IMG/VR virus record: IMGVR_UViG_3300025086_000216
Location: 1 to 25,432 of that record
DNA length: 25,432 nt
Direction: 5' to 3' (one strand)
Origin: a virus
Part shown: positions 17,123-24,413 of the stretch, in pieces
Numbering within the stretch: position 1 is the first letter of the stretch
Layout of the letters: the number at the start of each line of letters is the position of its first letter
Notes under the pieces: model-generated
The model's database searches: none
What the model was told of the DNA's origin: nothing
What the model saw: the letters and a program-made list of their open reading frames with translations, nothing else
Translations under genes and position numbers: made by a program

Positions 17123-17828
17123 CTGTTGTCACTTCCTCGGTTGCAGCCTCTTGCGAGGGGGCATCCGGTGTTACATCAGCAGACTCTTGCGAATGGGCTT
17201 CTGTTACACCTTGTGTCGGTTGCTCGACAATACCTGCGTCATCGTGTCGTAGCCTTAACACTACCTCAGATTTAGTACCGCGAATAGTGATTCCGCGTGC
17301 TTTACATTCTTTTTGGAGTTCTCTTACGGTGAAAGAGTTGTAATCAATTTCCCCACCAAACGGATTATCAACTTCGGGGACTATCATCATTTCTTCATCA
17401 TCTTTAGTATTATTTTTGACAGGTCTTTCAATAACAATTCCCACTGTATCTTCGATAGCGTTTTCAACAACTTCAACAACTTCTTCCACCTTCTCTTGTA
17501 TCTCTTCTACTACGTCTTCTACTACTTCGCTTATTGCGCCCCTAGCAGCCTCTACCCATGAAGGTTCTTCTTCCTCTATTTTCTCAATGATTGTTTCAAC
17601 AGGCGTGTCTTCTATCTCTCTAGCAATCGGCTCAAACACAGTTTCTTCGGTAATTGTCTTACCTTCGTTAATCATTCTTAGAACCATAGAGTCTACTACG
17701 TTTCTAGAATTAGTTTTGAACAACTCTTCGTTGTAAGGTATATCGACACTATCGATTAACCAATAAACATACTTTTCGTGAGAATTACGAGAGTAGAATT
17801 GAACTCTTTTTACAGCAGTTGGTAACAC
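17079..17828 (-). CDS. Acidic SAP-domain protein (249 aa)
   Basis: Start is GTG at 17828 with GAGGTGA five bases upstream, the ribosome binding site lying over the tail tube stop. Residues 1-60 form a small mixed domain (VQFYSRNSHEKYVYWLIDSV). Residues 70-128 are an acidic Glu/Val-rich helix or coiled coil (VVEDVVEEIQEKVEEVVEVV). Residues 166-195 match a SAP/HeH motif (FTVRELQKECKARGITIRGT then KSEVVLRLR). The C-terminal 50 residues are acidic and disordered. SAP domains are helix-extension-helix folds best known for binding DNA, and related HeH domains occur in phage structural proteins. The gene sits between tail tube and chaperones, so a tail assembly or tail surface role is likely, but its function is unknown. 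Its last 44 bases also encode the start of the chaperone. Confidence 0.75.
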   Translation of the reverse strand: MLPTAVKRVQFYSRNSHEKYVYWLIDSVDIPYNEELFKTNSRNVVDSMVLRMINEGKTITEETVFEPIAREIEDTPVETIIEKIEEEEPSWVEAARGAISEVVEDVVEEIQEKVEEVVEVVENAIEDTVGIVIERPVKNNTKDDEEMMIVPEVDNPFGGEIDYNSFTVRELQKECKARGITIRGTKSEVVLRLRHDDAGIVEQPTQGVTEAHSQESADVTPDAPSQEAATEEVTTDDDSGQTELTSEEE

Positions 17829-17837
17829 TATTTCACC

Positions 17838-20117
17838 TCAAGCATGTATGACTGTATCGACAGCAATAACCTTGACTGATTTAGGTAGAATCTTTAGTTT
17901 AGCCATTAGTGGTCCTTTATCCTCAGGCACAGGCAATGGTGCTTCAACAATGTAGTAGTCATCCATTAGTATGTCAATGGATTCTGCTGTACCACTAGAT
18001 ACTTGTTTTGTAAATGACAAGCGTATCATGTCTGAATCAGTTTGTGCAGTCTCATCTGTCTCATCAAAGTTTTCCACTGCTCTACGCATATTGTGATAGA
18101 ACAACGGGTCGTCTACGATTATCTCCATCTCAAGGTCATACTCTGTTTTACCCTCTACTGCTAGTGTGGGATTACGAGTGCCAGCGAATGGAACTTGGTC
18201 GGTAGCACTGTTTGCTATGTTAGCCGCACCAATAGTATAGTACTGCTCTACACCAGTCTTACCGTTTAACGTGAATGAAACAACTTGACCCAGTGTTGTA
18301 CCTAGCATAGATATAGAACCGTTGTAGAACATGAATGGTTTCTGTGTACCTTTACCTATACCCGATATTTTTCTCTTCACTTCTGTATTAGCAGTATCTT
18401 CAAAGAGTCTGTGCGTATTGTATCTATCTCCCTTGTTACTTGTTTCTAATCTACCAGTATCTGTATAACACAATGCTGAGTCAAAGTTTGCTGTCAATCT
18501 TAGAGCAGCGTCTGTATCTGTGGTAAGTGTGAAATCTTTAACTTTACAGCCTCTAAAGACACGTGTTAGTTGTTTTGAATCTCCTGTACCACCATCGGTA
18601 GTACCATCGTTACTGTCTATGTCTCTTCTTCTAACACTGACTTCCATAGCAAAAGAAGGCACAGTTGTACGAGAGAAGAACAAATGACTGACTGGTTTAG
18701 TGATTGCCCCTGTGGTCGTGTTTCTATGTGGACTGCCGTTGCTATCATCTGCTGCATATCTAGCAAACTCTACTACTGTATTATCTTCATACGAAAATTG
18801 TAGAGGGTCGTCTAGCCAAACTTTACCAGCACCACCAGTTACAGTAATGGCTACTATTCTTCTTGCTTCTTCTTTCATAGCCTTGTCAATTATCTGTGTA
18901 GCGTTTACATTCGGCCATGCAGAAATATCTCTTGGGTCAAAAGTTAGAGTGATAGGGTTGTTAGAGGCAGTAGCATTTGCGCTTAACTCAAAACTAGTTG
19001 CATTAGTCACACTAGATACAGTAGCGCCAGTAGGTATACCAGTACCGGAAACAGACATTCCGACAATCAACTTAGCAGTACTATCTATTGTAATACTAGC
19101 ATCTGTGTCAGTAGTAACGCAAGTAGCGTTTGTAAAAACTTCCGCATTTACATTTGTGTCTCTGTAACTCTGCACATCTACTTTGTCAACACCTTCTGTA
19201 TTGTCACCACCGAGTAAGAAAATGTAGTCGCCTACGCCTATATCTGTCCCACCGATTGCTGGATTAGTGCTACCACTACTATCAAATGCTATGTAAGAAT
19301 CTCCTGAATAAACGGCAGAAGATAAAGAAAATGTATCATTAGTATGCCCATCTTGTCTAACTTCCGGTGCGCTTACAACTTCGTGCCCTAGACAATAATA
19401 GAACCATCGACCATTGTGTATGTTACACTCAAATGAGCCACCAACGTTAGTAAATCTGCCCGGCACTTGAACCGCTATATCTCTACCAAGTCCAACAACG
19501 TGGTATCTCTTGAGGTCTACTTTAGTCTCAGGAAGTGCGACAGTGCTTACCAGTCCAACGAATTGGTCAGTCAATACGCTCTCAGCAGATGCGTTTGCAG
19601 CATCGGCGTGTTCCATACCTACATCAATTGCGGGTGTAGTAAAAGGTAAGATAGTCATTACATCATTAGCCTTTGATGCTTGGTCTGCTGCTGTGTGATT
19701 TGTCTTTAATGCAGGTGTTACCGTAATCTCAGTTTTACCATCATTGTCATTATTAGCATCATTACAAACTTCTTGTTTGATTATAGTATACATTCTACCC
19801 GATACAGCATAATCATCTTGTGTGTCCCAATTAGGACTAGAAGATGCTATTGTGAATATAACTTTGCTACCGACTAGCATACCATTTGGATATTCTAATA
19901 TTCCAGCGTTTACAGGGGTATTAGCACTACCACCACTTAATACGATTACACTAGTGTCTTTTACTAAATCTTGATGCGGTGCGTTAGCGGCATTAGCGTC
20001 AGTTTCAAAAGACGCTGTAAATGTAAAAGCGCTTGCGTATCCGTGTTCTAATCTCACTCCAGTTTCGTGTCCGAATGTAATCTCGGACAAATCACCCTTG
20101 TATACTGTCGACGGCAT
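17838..20117 (-). CDS. Major tail (tube) protein, enlarged by inserted modules (759 aa)
   Basis: ATG at 20117 follows the tail terminator stop by 14 bases, with GAGGTGA ten bases upstream. Core tail tube landmarks are visible: VGLGRDIAVQVPGRFTNVGG followed by SFECNIHNGRWFYYCLGHEV (about 208-246), and RVFRGCKVKDFTLTTDTDAA with LRLTANFDSALCY further on (about 527-560). This pattern is typical of the phage tail tube family with a WFYYxLG-like strand. At 759 residues it is far longer than usual for tube subunits. The excess includes a GIPTGATVSSV/SFELS beta module (about 338-393) also found in the giant fibre, and other Asn/Asp/Thr-rich segments that may decorate the tail surface. No separate sheath gene is seen, which favours a siphovirus. 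Confidence 0.75.
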   Translation of the reverse strand: MPSTVYKGDLSEITFGHETGVRLEHGYASAFTFTASFETDANAANAPHQDLVKDTSVIVLSGGSANTPVNAGILEYPNGMLVGSKVIFTIASSSPNWDTQDDYAVSGRMYTIIKQEVCNDANNDNDGKTEITVTPALKTNHTAADQASKANDVMTILPFTTPAIDVGMEHADAANASAESVLTDQFVGLVSTVALPETKVDLKRYHVVGLGRDIAVQVPGRFTNVGGSFECNIHNGRWFYYCLGHEVVSAPEVRQDGHTNDTFSLSSAVYSGDSYIAFDSSGSTNPAIGGTDIGVGDYIFLLGGDNTEGVDKVDVQSYRDTNVNAEVFTNATCVTTDTDASITIDSTAKLIVGMSVSGTGIPTGATVSSVTNATSFELSANATASNNPITLTFDPRDISAWPNVNATQIIDKAMKEEARRIVAITVTGGAGKVWLDDPLQFSYEDNTVVEFARYAADDSNGSPHRNTTTGAITKPVSHLFFSRTTVPSFAMEVSVRRRDIDSNDGTTDGGTGDSKQLTRVFRGCKVKDFTLTTDTDAALRLTANFDSALCYTDTGRLETSNKGDRYNTHRLFEDTANTEVKRKISGIGKGTQKPFMFYNGSISMLGTTLGQVVSFTLNGKTGVEQYYTIGAANIANSATDQVPFAGTRNPTLAVEGKTEYDLEMEIIVDDPLFYHNMRRAVENFDETDETAQTDSDMIRLSFTKQVSSGTAESIDILMDDYYIVEAPLPVPEDKGPLMAKLKILPKSVKVIAVDTVIHA
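18940..19095 (-). repeat. GIPxGAT/SFELS beta module, copy in the tail tube protein
   Basis: Residues about 338-393 of the tail tube protein read LIVGMSVSGTGIPTGATVSS followed by SFELS and a closing ITLTF strand. The copy in the giant fibre (3321-3470) has the same motif order and shares 17 identical bases at 18984-19000. The module lies between two segments of tail tube core, as expected for a surface-exposed insertion. Confidence 0.75.
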
Positions 20118-20131
20118 GGCTCTCTCTCACC

Positions 20132-20581
20132 TCATGGGATTAACTCTGCAAAGATAACAACTTCTATCTGAAAGGTCATTCTATACAGTTTTTTGCTTCT
20201 ATCTGATAAATCGGTACGTGTTTTGTACACAAGTCTATCAAAATTGACACCATCACCTTTTCTTTTAAGATGTACGCATCTTCTTAATTCGTTCTCCATC
20301 TTTTTTAGTTGGTCTCTACTTCTAGTAGTACGCATATCTACTGTAATGTTGATACGTGTAGTGACGAAATCATACAGCATTTCAGGTAACTCTTCGTTAT
20401 GTGCCGTTTCAAAGACCATCACATAATCCGTTCTATCAAGGTCAAGTCTTTTTCCACGCTCAGGTGTCTCGTCTGCTACATCGATAATAACGGGCTTGAA
20501 ATTATTAGTATTGGCTCTATTCCAATTATTCTTTAGTACACCTAGTACTACGTCAATACCTTCATCGAATGTTGCTACCAT
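20132..20581 (-). CDS. Putative tail terminator/tail completion protein (149 aa)
   Basis: This 149-residue protein is encoded directly upstream of the tail tube gene, the standard place of the tail terminator (lambda gpU / HK97 gp10 type). ATG at 20581 overlaps the preceding stop by seven bases and has AAGGAG about eight bases upstream. It begins with a helix (DEGIDVVLGVLKNNWNRANT), followed by a strand pattern FKPVIIDV and then DYVMVFE. The second half alternates strands and a charged helix (RINITVDMRT, RDQLKKMENELRR, YRMTFQIEVVIF). That alpha/beta order and length fit the ring-forming terminator that caps the tail and joins it to the head. The call is by fold pattern and gene order. A minor neck protein is the alternative. 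Confidence 0.6.
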   Translation of the reverse strand: MVATFDEGIDVVLGVLKNNWNRANTNNFKPVIIDVADETPERGKRLDLDRTDYVMVFETAHNEELPEMLYDFVTTRINITVDMRTTRSRDQLKKMENELRRCVHLKRKGDGVNFDRLVYKTRTDLSDRSKKLYRMTFQIEVVIFAELIP

Positions 20582-20907
20582 TTCGCAAACTCCTTCTTAC
20601 GCTTTTCACGCTCATGGGCTTTGAAATCAGGTACTAACTTACCGCCATCGTTTTTGACTTTGTGTTCCATCAGTCCCGGCGATTCAGTCATCATGCGTCT
20701 ATTGACTCTATCTTTCAACGCTTTTTCTTGTTCAACTGTCATTTCTTCCGGCTCTAACTCTCTTTCTGAGCGCTCGACAGCCTTACGATATTCAGACGGT
20801 CCTTCCGTAATAGCCTTCTGTAAATCTGCTTGGTATTCTTTTTTGCTTAGTTCTAAAGTTATGGCTTCTTTCCATTCTTCGTAAACTATTTTCTGTGTAT
20901 CACTCAA
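20575..20907 (-). CDS. Small charged protein of the neck region (110 aa)
   Basis: I do not recognise a family. The 110-residue product is very charged and probably helical (EEWKEAITLELSKKEYQADL, later SERELEPEEMTVEQEKALKD), with a basic end (AHEREKRKKEFAKW). The start is TTG at 20907, inside the end of the 602-residue gene (8-base overlap), with GAGGTGG six bases upstream. No ATG occurs in frame until MM at about residue 71, so TTG is the credible start. Its stop overlaps the next gene by seven bases, giving tight translational coupling with the adaptor and terminator genes. It could be a neck component or an assembly factor. Confidence 0.65.
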   Translation of the reverse strand: MSDTQKIVYEEWKEAITLELSKKEYQADLQKAITEGPSEYRKAVERSERELEPEEMTVEQEKALKDRVNRRMMTESPGLMEHKVKNDGGKLVPDFKAHEREKRKKEFAKW

Positions 20908-22708
20908 AGGCTACCACCTCTATGTAACGCGGGAATGTCTTTTCTATATCCATTTTATAGAGTTGAATCTTAGACGCTAGGTCTACGTTTTGTGTTCCTT
21001 CGGGTATCAATACACTTCGGTCATCACTCATTAGTAAATCGATAGCAACCATTTTTGTACAAATATCCTCTATTGCTTTGTCTACGTATCTCTCACCATA
21101 TATGTAAGATGTCTTAATCGCATTCCACTCAAAGAAAGGGTATGAATTATTGAAGTAGATAATACCCATTTCATGGTCTATCCACCAATCTCGTAATCTA
21201 CCTTGGTCACCACTCGCACTTCCGCCCTGTAAATCGACTCGTAGTCGCTGTTGGGTTAAAGTGCCAGTAATATCAGAAAGAGCAGAGCCTACAACTATGG
21301 TACAACCAGTAAATGATGTTGAAGTCTTACCTGTGTATGAAAAGACCTTTCCGTTCTCATCAACCACAACACCCGCATCGGCAAACGCGCCTTGGGAAAT
21401 TGACGTAATAATAAACTGAGCACTACTATTACTACCAGTTATAGTAATAAGGTCGTTAACTGAGTATCCTTCTCCGGGGGATTCGATAGTAACCGATTCA
21501 ATAACCCCACCATTTGCTGTCGTATTGACAGTGAGTCCACTACCACTACCGCCGCTTGTACTCACATTTGATGCGCTAGAGTACCCAGTACCTCCGACTA
21601 GACTACCAAATGCTGTTACACTGTCTTTACCTATGGTTGATGTAGTGTTTATTGTAGTGCTACTCAAACTACTGAAAGTTGCAACTGAGCCAGCAGTTTG
21701 ACTCAATTCTATATTACTATCAGTAACTACGATACTACACGATTCACCAGCAGTAGTCTGTCTCATACTACTAATCTTTACAATACCTGTACCATAGTCA
21801 GAATTAGCAGTAGCGAGAAACTCATTATGTACTGCCACGTTACTAGTGCTACCTTCTAATGTAAAGTTAGGAGAAAAGACAACATCGGTTTTACCTACTC
21901 TATCTTCTTTATTGATTAAGTCTGCAAGATTCTGCGCAGTTGTTACTTTATCAAAATCAGCACGCCAATTCGCAGTACCAGTGCCGATTGTCAACAAAGA
22001 TGCGCTTCCATTGCCGGGTGAAATGACTATTGAGCCTGTTAAGGCTCTTACATCATCGGGTAACTTTATTCTAGCCTCGGCAGCAGCAATTTCTCTATAA
22101 TCATCTCCTTGCCATAGTTCTAGTCTCAAGACTTGTTGCACATTTCTAAACAACAAAGGACTAGTACCTACGTAATCAGTATAGTATCTACGTCTATACG
22201 GTTTGTATGTATCGAAGTTAATGTATTCTGCTTGCACCAAATACGGTCTCCAAGCATTGTGAGTTCTGTTGTCGATGTGGTCTTGCATACGAAGTATAAC
22301 TTCATCAACTTTCTTTTTTGTAATACCTCTAACTCTACCATCGGTAAACGAGGCTTGATTCTGTACATAGGCGTTATCTGCAACTTCAAAATTAGCATGA
22401 GTGATTGAATCTGCAAAACCTAATCTAACACCATTAATTGTTGACGTTATTCCGTTGATGGTTCTTTCTAATCCTAATGGGTCTGCATCACTATAAATCA
22501 ATAAAGTATCACCGACAGTAAATCCGATGTTTCTATAATCAGCACCAGTGACAAATATACCAGTTGCTTCGGAATCAGAACTAACTAGTATTGCTTCTTG
22601 CGGTCCTATGTCTAGTAAGTCGGCTACTTTCTGTGCTGTGGTGTAGACAACTGCTGTTGGGTCGAGTGGTCTTGTTTCTCCTTCACCCGGACTAAACACT
22701 TGTGGCAT
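20900..22708 (-). CDS. Putative head-tail adaptor (connector) protein with inserted modules (602 aa)
   Basis: ATG at 22708 overlaps the zinc-ribbon gene stop (TAATG) and has GAGGAGG upstream. The N-terminal 150 residues include helices (VDEVILRMQDHIDNRTHNAW) and a YKPYRRRYYTDYVG strand region. The last 100 residues (EMGIIYFNNSYPFFEWNAIK, YIYGERYVDKAIEDICTKMV) return to a helical core. Such split cores, placed between capsid and tail terminator genes, fit the connector or adaptor that docks on the portal (HK97 gp6 / SPP1 gp15 position). Between them lie beta-rich insertions: about 225-360 is Ser/Thr-rich with a TTAQNLADLINKED helix, and 369-426 carries GTGYSSASNV...SPGEGYSVNDLITI. Residues 450-482 carry a FSYTGKTSTSFTGCT motif often seen in marine phage structural proteins. 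The adaptor role is inferred; a neck fibre or whisker is the alternative. Confidence 0.6.
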   Translation of the reverse strand: MPQVFSPGEGETRPLDPTAVVYTTAQKVADLLDIGPQEAILVSSDSEATGIFVTGADYRNIGFTVGDTLLIYSDADPLGLERTINGITSTINGVRLGFADSITHANFEVADNAYVQNQASFTDGRVRGITKKKVDEVILRMQDHIDNRTHNAWRPYLVQAEYINFDTYKPYRRRYYTDYVGTSPLLFRNVQQVLRLELWQGDDYREIAAAEARIKLPDDVRALTGSIVISPGNGSASLLTIGTGTANWRADFDKVTTAQNLADLINKEDRVGKTDVVFSPNFTLEGSTSNVAVHNEFLATANSDYGTGIVKISSMRQTTAGESCSIVVTDSNIELSQTAGSVATFSSLSSTTINTTSTIGKDSVTAFGSLVGGTGYSSASNVSTSGGSGSGLTVNTTANGGVIESVTIESPGEGYSVNDLITITGSNSSAQFIITSISQGAFADAGVVVDENGKVFSYTGKTSTSFTGCTIVVGSALSDITGTLTQQRLRVDLQGGSASGDQGRLRDWWIDHEMGIIYFNNSYPFFEWNAIKTSYIYGERYVDKAIEDICTKMVAIDLLMSDDRSVLIPEGTQNVDLASKIQLYKMDIEKTFPRYIEVVAFE

Positions 22709-23007
22709 TAAAGTCGCGCCTCCTCATTACGTGTACCGAGGTTATACTCCATAGGTTTACCGCATGAACCACAAGTTGCTCTCCATAAGAAGTGTAGCAA
22801 TCCACAGTGTTTACAGCGCGTACCTGCTCCTATATCGAGCACGTCTGCAATTTCACTGGTTCTAGCCCTCTGTTTAGTGGTAATACCAGCCAAAGGAGAG
22901 TCTGTATTCACAGTATGAGCGTCGTAAGTAATATCTGCGCGAACTGTTTGTTTTGCTGCTCTGCCAATGTCATCAATATCAAGCGTCTGTAACTCGAACC
23001 CTGACAT
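22708..23007 (-). CDS. Zinc-ribbon protein in the head-tail connector cluster (99 aa)
   Basis: The 99-residue protein carries a four-cysteine zinc ribbon near its C-terminus: CKHCG, ten residues, then CGSCG, followed by KPMEYNLG. The N-terminal 60 residues are polar and contain no recognised fold. ATG at 23007 has AAGGTGG about nine bases upstream, and its stop codon overlaps the next start by one base. It sits between small capsid-associated genes and the putative adaptor, so a structural zinc-stabilised connector piece or an assembly factor is plausible. Zinc ribbons also occur in nucleic-acid-binding and transcription proteins, so a regulatory role cannot be ruled out. Confidence 0.75.
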   Translation of the reverse strand: MSGFELQTLDIDDIGRAAKQTVRADITYDAHTVNTDSPLAGITTKQRARTSEIADVLDIGAGTRCKHCGLLHFLWRATCGSCGKPMEYNLGTRNEEARL

Positions 23008-23026
23008 TCACTCACACCACCTTCTA

Positions 23027-23221
23027 TCATGCTTTCTGATATACTACTAAGAATATATTACCCAATACTGTAATCGGCTCTACTGAAATTATCTTTGCAC
23101 TAGCATAACCAGTTAATGCTTCAATGTCAGTAGTCATAGCAGTGCTTAACGCACCGTCATTACCTGCACCTGAGAAGTCTCTAGGGCTGTAAGGTCCAAT
23201 TACTTGTATTGCTTTAACCAT
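23027..23221 (-). CDS. Small hypothetical structural protein (64 aa)
   Basis: This is a 64-residue protein of no recognised family, with a short beta-type pattern (AKIISVEPITVLGNIFLVVY) at the C-terminus. ATG at 23221 has GAGGCGGTGA upstream, and both flanking gaps are short (13 and 19 bases), which supports it as a translated member of the operon. Size and position among capsid-associated genes suggest a small head or neck component. No cysteines, signal peptide or membrane segment are evident; the hydrophobic C-terminal stretch is too short for a confident membrane helix. Confidence 0.65.
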   Translation of the reverse strand: MVKAIQVIGPYSPRDFSGAGNDGALSTAMTTDIEALTGYASAKIISVEPITVLGNIFLVVYQKA

Positions 23222-23234
23222 CTAGGTCACCGCC

Positions 23235-23504
23235 TCAAGAGCGGTTTCCTATCGCCGTAAATTGGTAAGCAGCGCCACTGACTGTACTCTCTAAGTAAAC
23301 TAAAGTACCATCTATTCCTGAACCGGGTGCATCACGTGCAGTAGAACCTGAACCGTTTATTACGAAGGTGTCTATGTTTGCTAGTAAACCTGAAAGGTCA
23401 ATGTGCCCACTAGTTACACCAGTAGAAGTTAAACTACCTGTTACTACTGCTTTATTTCCAAATACTGTTGGTCTCGCGTCTATTGTGCTTGCTATTAATG
23501 CCAT
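23235..23504 (-). CDS. Small beta-rich head protein (89 aa)
   Basis: The 89-residue protein begins MALIASTIDARPTVFGNKAV and continues with Gly/Ser/Thr-rich strands (DTFVINGSGSTARDAPGSGI). It has no cysteine and no charged clusters. ATG at 23504 is preceded by GGAGGA eight bases upstream, within the last codons of the previous gene, and only four bases separate the two genes. Proteins of this size and composition close to the major capsid gene are often capsid decoration or head-completion proteins. That assignment is from position and composition and has no recognised domain behind it. Confidence 0.65.
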   Translation of the reverse strand: MALIASTIDARPTVFGNKAVVTGSLTSTGVTSGHIDLSGLLANIDTFVINGSGSTARDAPGSGIDGTLVYLESTVSGAAYQFTAIGNRS

Positions 23505-23508
23505 TTTC

Positions 23509-23949
23509 TTATTCCTCCGTTATTTCTGTTTCTACTGCTTCTTCAATTGCTTCTTCTACTGGAGTCTCTTCGACTACAATTTCTTCTACAATTTCAGGAG
23601 CGGCTTCGACTATGACTTCTTCGACAGGGGCTGGGCTTAAGACATCTTCCACCATTGCAAGCAATGAGGACTTTGTTTTGTATCCATTAGATACTTCCAT
23701 ACCCTTATCTCTTAACCATGAAGCAATGTCTGCTTTTACCCAGCCACTATCAGGTATTCCGTCGTTTAGTAAATCGTATGCCGCGCCTTCTATTACAAAC
23801 AATGATGGTTTTAGTTGCCTTTTATTAGCATCTAACCAATCTTGTGTAACCTCTACTACTCGACCCCTAGTCCAGTCACCCATAGAAGTGTCTGCATTAG
23901 GTCTCATGTAGAGATTACCAATGTATGTAACTGTCGGCAGTAAAACCAC
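23509..23949 (-). CDS. HeH/SAP-like domain protein with acidic tail (146 aa)
   Basis: Residues 1-65 form a mixed region. Residues 70-104 (WVKADIASWLRDKGMEVSNG, then KSSLLAMVEDVL) fit a helix-extension-helix (HeH/SAP/LEM-like) motif. Residues 109-146 are a Val/Glu repeat tail (EEIVVEETPVEEAIEEAVET). The preceding gene's TGA is followed after one base by GTG at 23949. No separate Shine-Dalgarno sequence precedes it, because GAGGTGG overlaps the start itself. Translation may therefore depend on termination of the upstream gene, or the true start may be further in (first ATG at residue 15). HeH domains are known in phage head-associated fibre proteins. A capsid accessory role is inferred from its position two genes after the capsid protein. 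Confidence 0.7.
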   Translation of the reverse strand: MVLLPTVTYIGNLYMRPNADTSMGDWTRGRVVEVTQDWLDANKRQLKPSLFVIEGAAYDLLNDGIPDSGWVKADIASWLRDKGMEVSNGYKTKSSLLAMVEDVLSPAPVEEVIVEAAPEIVEEIVVEETPVEEAIEEAVETEITEE

Positions 23950-23950
23950 C

Positions 23951-24376
23951 TCAGTTGTACATTACCATGATGTCGCCAACAACGTCTGCTGCTCCACCCA
24001 CTACGTGTAGTGTAAGAGTCAAACCGTTTCTTGAAATATCAAGAGCCATGTTGTTGCTTGCGTGTGCATCATTTACTGGTGCTGCGTCATTCTCTTGGAT
24101 GAATACAGTCAAAATGCTGCTTATTCCACCACTAAGGATGATTGTTTCGTTATCTGCGCCACCTGTAAAGGTAATCAATGCCATTTTTGGTGCTGGGTCG
24201 TATCCGTTTGCTCCATCGCTGTTTACTGCGCTGAATGTACCCGGACCACCGCCCGGATATGATGTGTCTGCTGCACCATCTAACCACTCAGTAGTGCTGT
24301 GAGAACCTGCTCTAAGTTCCCATGCACCTACTAGTGTTGCTGTTGCCGTTCCGCCTAATGTCAATGTATCTGCCAT
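23951..24376 (-). CDS. Putative capsid decoration/head protein (141 aa)
   Basis: This 141-residue protein is encoded immediately after the major capsid gene, where many tailed viruses place the decoration (stabilisation) protein. ATG at 24376 has CGGAGGA eight bases upstream. The composition is Gly/Ala/Asp/Thr-rich with few basic residues, and the strands are regularly spaced (ATATLVGAWELRAG, MALITFTGGADNETIILSGG, LTLTLHVVGGAADVVGDIMV). This looks like a secreted-type beta sandwich with no signal peptide. No known family is recognised with certainty. Decoration protein is the best guess; a head fibre is the alternative. Confidence 0.65.
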   Translation of the reverse strand: MADTLTLGGTATATLVGAWELRAGSHSTTEWLDGAADTSYPGGGPGTFSAVNSDGANGYDPAPKMALITFTGGADNETIILSGGISSILTVFIQENDAAPVNDAHASNNMALDISRNGLTLTLHVVGGAADVVGDIMVMYN

Positions 24377-24413
24377 ATCTTTTTCCTCCGTTTATATTAT
24401 CTCCAAGACAACC

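Noticed and set aside
17838-20117. The 759-residue protein as a contractile tail sheath
   Set aside because: Its size would suit a sheath, but the recognisable strands match tail tube proteins and no second tube gene lies next to it.
22168-22416. An 82-codon minus-strand frame inside the adaptor gene
   Set aside because: It is out of frame with the 602-residue gene, which has strong start signals and a plausible protein throughout.
24391-24403. AT-rich ATAATATAAA box in the 37-base gap between capsid and decoration genes
   Set aside because: It resembles a promoter element but lies only about 15-25 bases before the start codon, overlapping the ribosome binding region, and there is no room for a normal transcript start. 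An operon read-through is simpler.
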